From Clostridiales bacterium (GTDB lineage Bacteria; Bacillota; Clostridia; Oscillospirales; Acutalibacteraceae), in NCBI GenBank assembly GCA_022801595.1, contig JAAWSO010000001.1, positions 124,001 to 188,000 on the forward strand: a DNA stretch of 64,000 nt, given 5' to 3'. A program made the translations under genes and the position numbers. Shown here piece after piece: positions 60,183 to 64,000 of this stretch (within the stretch, counting starts at the first letter, position 1; each line of letters opens with the position of its first letter). A model generated the notes under the pieces. The model saw nothing but the letters and a program-made list of their open reading frames with translations, ran no database searches and was not told the origin of the DNA.

Positions 60183-60986
60183 ATGAAGGTTGGAATATCG
60201 ACGGCATGCCTGTACCCAATGGAAACCAAATTGGCCTTACAAACCCTGTTGGAAAAAGGTTTCCGGCATTTTGAGATCTTTTTTAATACATACCGGGAAA
60301 TCCAGCCGGACTATGTGGGATATCTGAAAACCTTATTGGATCAATATGGAGCTTCGGTCAAGTCCATCCATCCCTTTACTTCAGGATTTGAGGGGATGCT
60401 GTTGTTTTCCAATTATGAAACCCGTACACAGGACGGCATGGGGTTTTATCGGCAATACTTTCGGGCGGCCAACCAGTTGGGAGCGGAGTTGGTCGTACTC
60501 CATGGACAACGGCTCCATTCCTGCTGCCACGGAAACCAGATGGGATATTTTGTACCATTTTCCCGGTTGGTACGATTGGGAAAGTTGGATGGAGTGACCG
60601 TCGTCCAGGAAAATGTCAATGGTTTTTTGAGCCAAAATCCCGAGTTTGTTCAAACGATGCGACAGGAGTTGGGAGAGGACTGTTCCTTTGTATTTGATAT
60701 CAAGCAGGCGGTTCGTGCAGGAGTAGACCCCTATGAAATGTGCCGGGCGATGGGAGATCGGATTGTCCATATCCATCTCAATGACAATGACGATCATCGG
60801 GACTGTTTAGTGCCATGGCAGGGAACCATGGACTATGCGCGTCTGTTTGGCCAACTGTTTGATCAAGGATTTTCTCAGGATATTATTTTAGAAGTGTACC
60901 GGACCAATTTTGAATCCCTGGAGGAACTGTGGCAGGCGAAAGAGAAAATAGAAGTACTGCTAAAAGATTTTGGGAAAATGGTGTGA
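60183..60986 (+). CDS. Sugar phosphate isomerase/epimerase family (AP-endonuclease-2 TIM barrel)
   Basis: 267 residues. The TIM-barrel family pattern is seen in VGISTACLYPMETKLALQTL, FRHFEIFFNTYREI, AANQLGAELVVLHGQR and VVQENVNGFLSQNPEF, and in FVFDIKQAVRAGVDPYEM, IVHIHLNDNDDHRDCLVPWQ. His, Glu and Asp of these strands form the metal site. It probably isomerises a sugar or an inositol-type substrate, which cannot be named. AAAGGAGGAG precedes the ATG. It has no operon partner; the repeat clusters flank it on both sides. Confidence 0.85.
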   Translation: MKVGISTACLYPMETKLALQTLLEKGFRHFEIFFNTYREIQPDYVGYLKTLLDQYGASVKSIHPFTSGFEGMLLFSNYETRTQDGMGFYRQYFRAANQLGAELVVLHGQRLHSCCHGNQMGYFVPFSRLVRLGKLDGVTVVQENVNGFLSQNPEFVQTMRQELGEDCSFVFDIKQAVRAGVDPYEMCRAMGDRIVHIHLNDNDDHRDCLVPWQGTMDYARLFGQLFDQGFSQDIILEVYRTNFESLEELWQAKEKIEVLLKDFGKMV

Positions 60987-61036
60987 ATTTTTCCCGTAGA
61001 TTGTGTAGAAATGCTTGTCATGGCTCTTTTTGATAT

Positions 61037-61365
61037 GGTATAATATCCGCAGTGAGCCTGCAGCGCGGGCATTTGGGCGCATGGGTTCCCGTGCAATTTG
61101 GCGACCGGAGGGAGCGTGCGCGACTTGCTCACCGCAGGTGTGGTATAATATCCGCAGTGAACCTGCAGCGCGGGCATTTCGGTGCATGGGTTCCCATGCA
61201 ATTTGGCGACCGGAGGGAACATGCGCGATTTGCTCACCGCAGGTGTGGTATCATAACTTGGAATGCCAACGGAATCAAAGATTGCGGGAATTTCCGCATG
61301 CCTGTATCTGCCTAGCCCGGAGACCCAAGGGAGCGTATGCGACATGCCCCCTGCAGGTGCTTGGA
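61037..61365. repeat. Tandem 105-bp repeats, second locus
   Basis: Two near-identical 105-bp units start at 61037 and 61142, each beginning GGTATAATATCCGCAGTGA and containing TTTGGCGACCGGAGGGA. They are followed at 61247-61295 by the CCAACGGAATCAAAG module seen at 6941 and 7108, and by a degenerate copy to about 61365. In the second unit TGCATGGG-TT-CCCATGCA (61183-61200) is a perfect hairpin; the first unit keeps it with a G-U pair. The period is a multiple of three, so long frames run through it, but they lack ribosome sites. Confidence 0.9.
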
Positions 61366-61462
61366 AATACGGAGGGAATGTTTCCGTTAGGGACAAAATA
61401 GAAACCGTTGCGTAAGCAGTACATAAATATAGAGGATTGAGAGAAAGGGAGGTTGCCGGCTG

Positions 61463-61921
61463 ATGAAATGTCCATACTGTAGTTATGAGGAAAGTAAGGT
61501 CATTGATTCTCGTCCGACGGACGAAGGAGAACGGATTCGCCGCCGCCGTGAATGTCTAAAATGCGGGAAGCGGTTTACGACCTATGAAGTAATTGAGACC
61601 GTTCCGGTGATTGTCATTAAAAAAGATAAGTCCCGCCAGCCGTTTGACCGAAACAAATTGTTGGGCGGACTGTTGCGCGCCTGCGAAAAACGTCCCGTAT
61701 CCTTAGAAGTATTGGAGGATATGGTGGATGAAATCGAGTGTACTCTGCAGAACTCTATGGACCGGGAAGTATCTTCCAGCGTGATCGGCAGCATTGCTTT
61801 GGACAAACTAAAAAATACCGATGAGGTGGCATACGTCCGCTTTGCGTCGGTATACCGGGATTTCCCAGATATCAATTCCTTTATGAAAGAATTGCAGCAG
61901 CTCATTCAAGATCGGAAATAA
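61463..61921 (+). CDS. nrdR: Transcriptional repressor NrdR
   Basis: 152 residues, the standard length. The N-terminal zinc ribbon is [20 protein letters not shown] then [12 protein letters not shown], and the ATP-cone follows ([40 protein letters not shown]). NrdR senses dATP/ATP and represses ribonucleotide reductase operons at NrdR boxes; no nrd genes are in the window. AGGGAGG precedes the ATG at good spacing. It follows the repeat cluster. Confidence 0.97.
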   Translation: MKCPYCSYEESKVIDSRPTDEGERIRRRRECLKCGKRFTTYEVIETVPVIVIKKDKSRQPFDRNKLLGGLLRACEKRPVSLEVLEDMVDEIECTLQNSMDREVSSSVIGSIALDKLKNTDEVAYVRFASVYRDFPDINSFMKELQQLIQDRK

Positions 61922-62156
61922 GATCAATATCCTGGATGCCCAGGCGGTCTGCCCTGCTACCATAGCTTTAAGCGGAAAAATCTCATGAAACCCTTCGGCA
62001 TGTTTTTCGGTTATTCTTATCCTGGTTTTCTTTGAAAAATCAGGAGGAAAGAAGCGGGTAGCTAGGGCTATGGTCGGCGGGAGAGAGGTGCCAGAACCAG
62101 GCCGGATCGTGGAAAAATAATGGGAACAGTAGATTATTTGTATTTTTGAATCAAGC
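61922..62156. other. Intergenic, nothing recognised
   Basis: Between nrdR and the terminator at 62157. It contains only short frames, no repeat and no clear promoter. Confidence 0.4.
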
Positions 62157-62189
62157 AGCACAGGAAGCGCTATTCTTGTGCTTTTTTTA
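62157..62189 (+). terminator. Terminator downstream of nrdR
   Basis: Stem AGCACAGGAA (62157-62166)/TTCTTGTGCT (62173-62182) with one G-U pair, then TTTTTT. Confidence 0.75.
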
Positions 62190-62229
62190 TGGTTTTTTGA
62201 GAAGTTTGGAAATTTTTATATTTTTCTTA

Positions 62230-62258
62230 TTGGGTTTTCTTTTCTTTCTTGCGATAAT
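62230..62258 (+). promoter_or_regulatory. Promoter of the 101-residue protein gene
   Basis: TTGGGT (62230-62235), 17 bases, GATAAT (62253-62258). Confidence 0.5.
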
Positions 62259-62291
62259 AAACATATAGGAATCAGAAAAGGAGGTTTTCCC

Positions 62292-62597
62292 ATGCGTATT
62301 GACCCAATTGACCCGATTGATTTGTATTCCATACAAAATGTAAATCCTATTGTACCCGTTTCCAAAAATAAGCGGCAGACACCGAAGGCCGTGGTGACAA
62401 AGGGCAAGAATCCAAAAGAACCGGGTGGATTTGCTTCTTTGGTAGAGGATGGTTTTTCCGAATTGACCAAAGAGCGGATTGCCAAGGAGGGAGCCCAGCG
62501 GGAGGCCTTTGACCAAAAGGTGCGGGATTTGACCGAAAAGCTGGGAGATAAATTAAAGACGCCTTCCAATGAGGGGGAAGAAAAAGAGGAGCCGTAG
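62292..62597 (+). CDS. Hypothetical protein, basic middle and acidic end
   Basis: 101 residues, MRIDPIDPIDLYSIQNVNPI then VSKNKRQTPKAVVTKGKNPK and a helical C-terminus rich in Lys and Glu (KVRDLTEKLGDKLK). AAAGGAGG lies seven bases before ATG 62292, a strong ribosome site, so the gene is likely real although the frame is open from 62178. No family is recognised. It converges on the DUF4363 gene, whose stop lies just past its end. Confidence 0.6.
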   Translation: MRIDPIDPIDLYSIQNVNPIVPVSKNKRQTPKAVVTKGKNPKEPGGFASLVEDGFSELTKERIAKEGAQREAFDQKVRDLTEKLGDKLKTPSNEGEEKEEP

Positions 62598-62600
62598 AGG

Positions 62601-62981
62601 CTATAGGATATTTTCCAAAAGGGGAACTTCCGTGCTCTTGAGCTGCTCCATGTATTCGATTAATTGAGCGCACTGAACAGCGGCCTGGGATTCTTCCCCA
62701 TAGGCCAGCGCAATGGGAAGAGCGGCTAGTTCCCGGTCGATGATTTCCAGCCGTTCGTGCCCCATAAACGTACACAAAGAACGGTGACACTGTCCCCAAG
62801 CTTGCTCAGCTTCCTGGCTGAGCGCTTGGGCTTCTGACAGGTCGCCGTTTTCGATTTTCTGAGCGATGGTCTCGATCTTTTGTGTCATGGTAGCGGTGGA
62901 ATCGTAGGTGGACCAAAGACCAAATACGCACATCAGGATCACAAAAGCGAGTATGATCCATACGACATAAACCCGTTTCAT
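62601..62981 (-). CDS. DUF4363 family membrane-anchored protein
   Basis: 126 residues from ATG 62981. An N-terminal helix (VYVVWIILAFVILMCVFGLW) is followed by a helical, extracytoplasmic-type domain (ATMTQKIETIAQKIENGDLS, TFMGHERLEIIDRELAALPI). This fits DUF4363, which is commonly encoded beside DUF421 genes. Its ATG overlaps the DUF421 stop by four bases (ATGA), so the two are translationally coupled. The role is unknown. Confidence 0.82.
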   Translation of the reverse strand: MKRVYVVWIILAFVILMCVFGLWSTYDSTATMTQKIETIAQKIENGDLSEAQALSQEAEQAWGQCHRSLCTFMGHERLEIIDRELAALPIALAYGEESQAAVQCAQLIEYMEQLKSTEVPLLENIL

Positions 62982-63652
62982 ACGTCCTCCTTTTTCATAA
63001 TGCGGAATCCGCCCTTGGTATTGGCGGTCATGATGAAAATTTCCTCCAGAGAAACCTGCTGCCCTTGGAGGATGCCCTCCAGCCATTCCCGAGAATGGCT
63101 GCAAAGCTGTAAGGCTGTGTCAGAGATGGCGCCGTCGCTGACCACCACCGTTTCCATTCCGGTGTCCGGCACAGCGATGCCGAGCATATTGGCAGTGGGG
63201 GTATCCTCACTGGGCTTTTTGATCACGCTCATGGTGCCGTTGGTTTCCATGATGGCGTACGCTACCTCTTCTAAATGAACAATACTTTTTTCCCGCAGCT
63301 GCGCAAAAAGATCTTCCACGGTCATGCGCAGACGGCGAAGCTGTTTGCGGTCTACCTGGCCGTCATTGATGATAATAATGGGTCGGCCGCATACAATCCG
63401 GCGGAATCGGGGGCTTTTCATCATAATGGCGGAGATGACGATCTCGCACATCACCAAAACAGCGATGGGCAAGAATCCGCTGACCAAAGGCTGTCCGGTA
63501 TCCTGCATGGGGATAGCGGCAATATCGGAAATCAGCAGGGTGACCACCAGTTCGGAGGTTTGTAATTCACTGATCTGCCGTTTTCCCATGAGCCGGACGG
63601 CGGCGATAATAGCAACATATAAAAAGATTGCGCGGAGAAAGGAAATAATCAT
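62978..63652 (-). CDS. DUF421 (YetF-type) membrane protein
   Basis: 224 residues from ATG 63652, with AGGTGGG seven or eight bases upstream. Three N-terminal membrane helices are followed by the DUF421 core RLMGKRQISELQTSELVVTL, IVCGRPIIIINDGQVDRKQL and RLRMTVEDLFAQLREKSIVH. YetF-type proteins are predicted membrane proteins in spore formers, some expressed in the forespore. With the next gene being a germination protein, a spore-membrane function is possible. It is cotranscribed with DUF4363. Confidence 0.88.
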   Translation of the reverse strand: MIISFLRAIFLYVAIIAAVRLMGKRQISELQTSELVVTLLISDIAAIPMQDTGQPLVSGFLPIAVLVMCEIVISAIMMKSPRFRRIVCGRPIIIINDGQVDRKQLRRLRMTVEDLFAQLREKSIVHLEEVAYAIMETNGTMSVIKKPSEDTPTANMLGIAVPDTGMETVVVSDGAISDTALQLCSHSREWLEGILQGQQVSLEEIFIMTANTKGGFRIMKKEDV

Positions 63653-63757
63653 AAAAAATCCCACCTTTCCGATGAGTTTGTCCAAAAATCATCTGAACGA
63701 TCTTCCTTTCTATCATGGACGGATTCCAGCACCTTTATTCTTTATGCGATTTGAACT

Positions 63758-63799
63758 ACCTGTTTTCTCAAAGGTTTCTTTTGAGAAGGCAGGTTTTTT
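63758..63799 (+). terminator. Hairpin terminator upstream of the germination gene
   Basis: ACCTG..TTCTCAAA (63758-63772) pairs with TTTGAGAA..CAGGT (63780-63794), then TTTTTT. No plus-strand gene ends just before it, so it may be an attenuator or close an unseen short transcript. Confidence 0.6.
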
Positions 63800-63900
63800 C
63801 TTTGCATAGGAGAAAAAAGGAAACCGCAGTATAGAACTGCCATTTTTGGAACAGAATAGAAAGTGAGACAACGAAACATCCCTGAAAGGAGGGAGCGCCC

Positions 63901-64000
63901 ATGGCATCCCAGGCCCCTCAGGAGGAAAACCCCCGGCTTTCCTCCTCACTTTTAGAAAATCTGATTTATTTCCGCAAGGAATTTGACGGCAGCATGGATT
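63901..64000 (+). CDS. Spore germination protein, GerA family (partial, N-terminus)
   Basis: The window ends 100 bases into the gene. AAAGGAGGGAG is six bases before ATG 63901. The visible sequence, ending LLENLIYFRKEFDGSMD, matches the opening of GerA-family germinant receptor A subunits, whose N-terminal soluble domain has an L..NL..(F/L)....G.S.D pattern. It would form a germinant receptor with B and C subunits beyond the window. The short stretch limits confidence; the spore-related context supports it. Confidence 0.65.
   Translation, partial: MASQAPQEENPRLSSSLLENLIYFRKEFDGSMD

Noticed and set aside
61037-61260. Possible CRISPR array
   Set aside because: The units are 105 bp, adjacent without variable spacers, and no cas genes are present.
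61015-61401. Frame encoding a repeated peptide such as RPEGACATCSPQV
   Set aside because: It is created by the 105-bp tandem repeat, whose length is a multiple of three; there is no start context, and the repeat is shared with a non-coding locus.

Overview
The window looks like the chromosome of an anaerobic, endospore-forming low-to-mid GC Firmicute (Clostridia, probably Oscillospiraceae-like). The reasons are a V-type ATP synthase operon, Spo0A and SpoIVB, a GerA-type germination gene, a trp T-box, meso-DAP-type MurE, high-molecular-weight rubredoxin, NrdR, and strong AGGAGG-type Shine-Dalgarno sites with frequent TTG/GTG starts. Species cannot be named from the sequence alone. No phage, plasmid replication or CRISPR region is visible; the only recombination gene is one large serine recombinase. 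| Layout. 1-2.4 kb: end of a V-ATP synthase operon (A C-terminus, B, D). 2.4-6.8 kb: YgjP-type metalloprotease, DUF1015 protein, a 4Fe-4S protein and a CorA magnesium channel preceded by a possible 22-codon leader. 6.9-7.1 kb: the first cluster of a dispersed repeat family that returns at 60-61.4 kb. 7.3-11.2 kb: orphan fumarase beta subunit plus CDF metal exporter, then htpG under a perfect CIRCE operator. 11.3-18.5 kb: small cysteine-rich protein, two lipoproteins, coaX, a GNAT enzyme, and murE-murF. 18.8-25.9 kb: secreted cell-wall hydrolase, spoIVB-spo0A (the Spo0A receiver lacks its conserved Lys), putP, an iron alcohol dehydrogenase and a zinc-ribbon protein. 26-32.3 kb: a possible small RNA, a P-type cation ATPase, an O-antigen-ligase-like membrane protein and an orphan FliD-like protein. 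32.4-39.4 kb (minus strand): complete trpE-GD-C-F-B-A operon behind a tryptophan T-box. 39.7-46.6 kb: tRNA-Val, nth, sdpR-sdpI, glyA, rarA, a long structured leader RNA upstream of a flavin-reductase/rubredoxin fusion, an acetyltransferase and feoA. | 46.6-51.7 kb is the clearest rearrangement. feoB runs normally through its G domain and first gate motif, then stops being FeoB at about 47,975. There it abuts the terminator of an opposite-strand chemoreceptor, followed by a large serine recombinase; the 3' half of feoB is not in the window. 51.7-64 kb holds a His-rich DUF4198 protein, small membrane proteins, a DUF187 glycosidase, a lipoprotein, mtaB, an HPr-like protein without the active-site His, an ABC-F ATPase, nrdR, a DUF421/DUF4363 pair and the start of a spore germination gene. 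| The most unusual signals are the structured leader at about 44.6-44.86 kb, the dispersed/tandem 105-bp repeat family, the feoB/recombinase junction, the K108C Spo0A receiver and the terminator-ended structured transcript at about 26.1-26.25 kb. Start codons were chosen mainly by Shine-Dalgarno spacing and homology; functions are from recognised protein motifs, without database searches.
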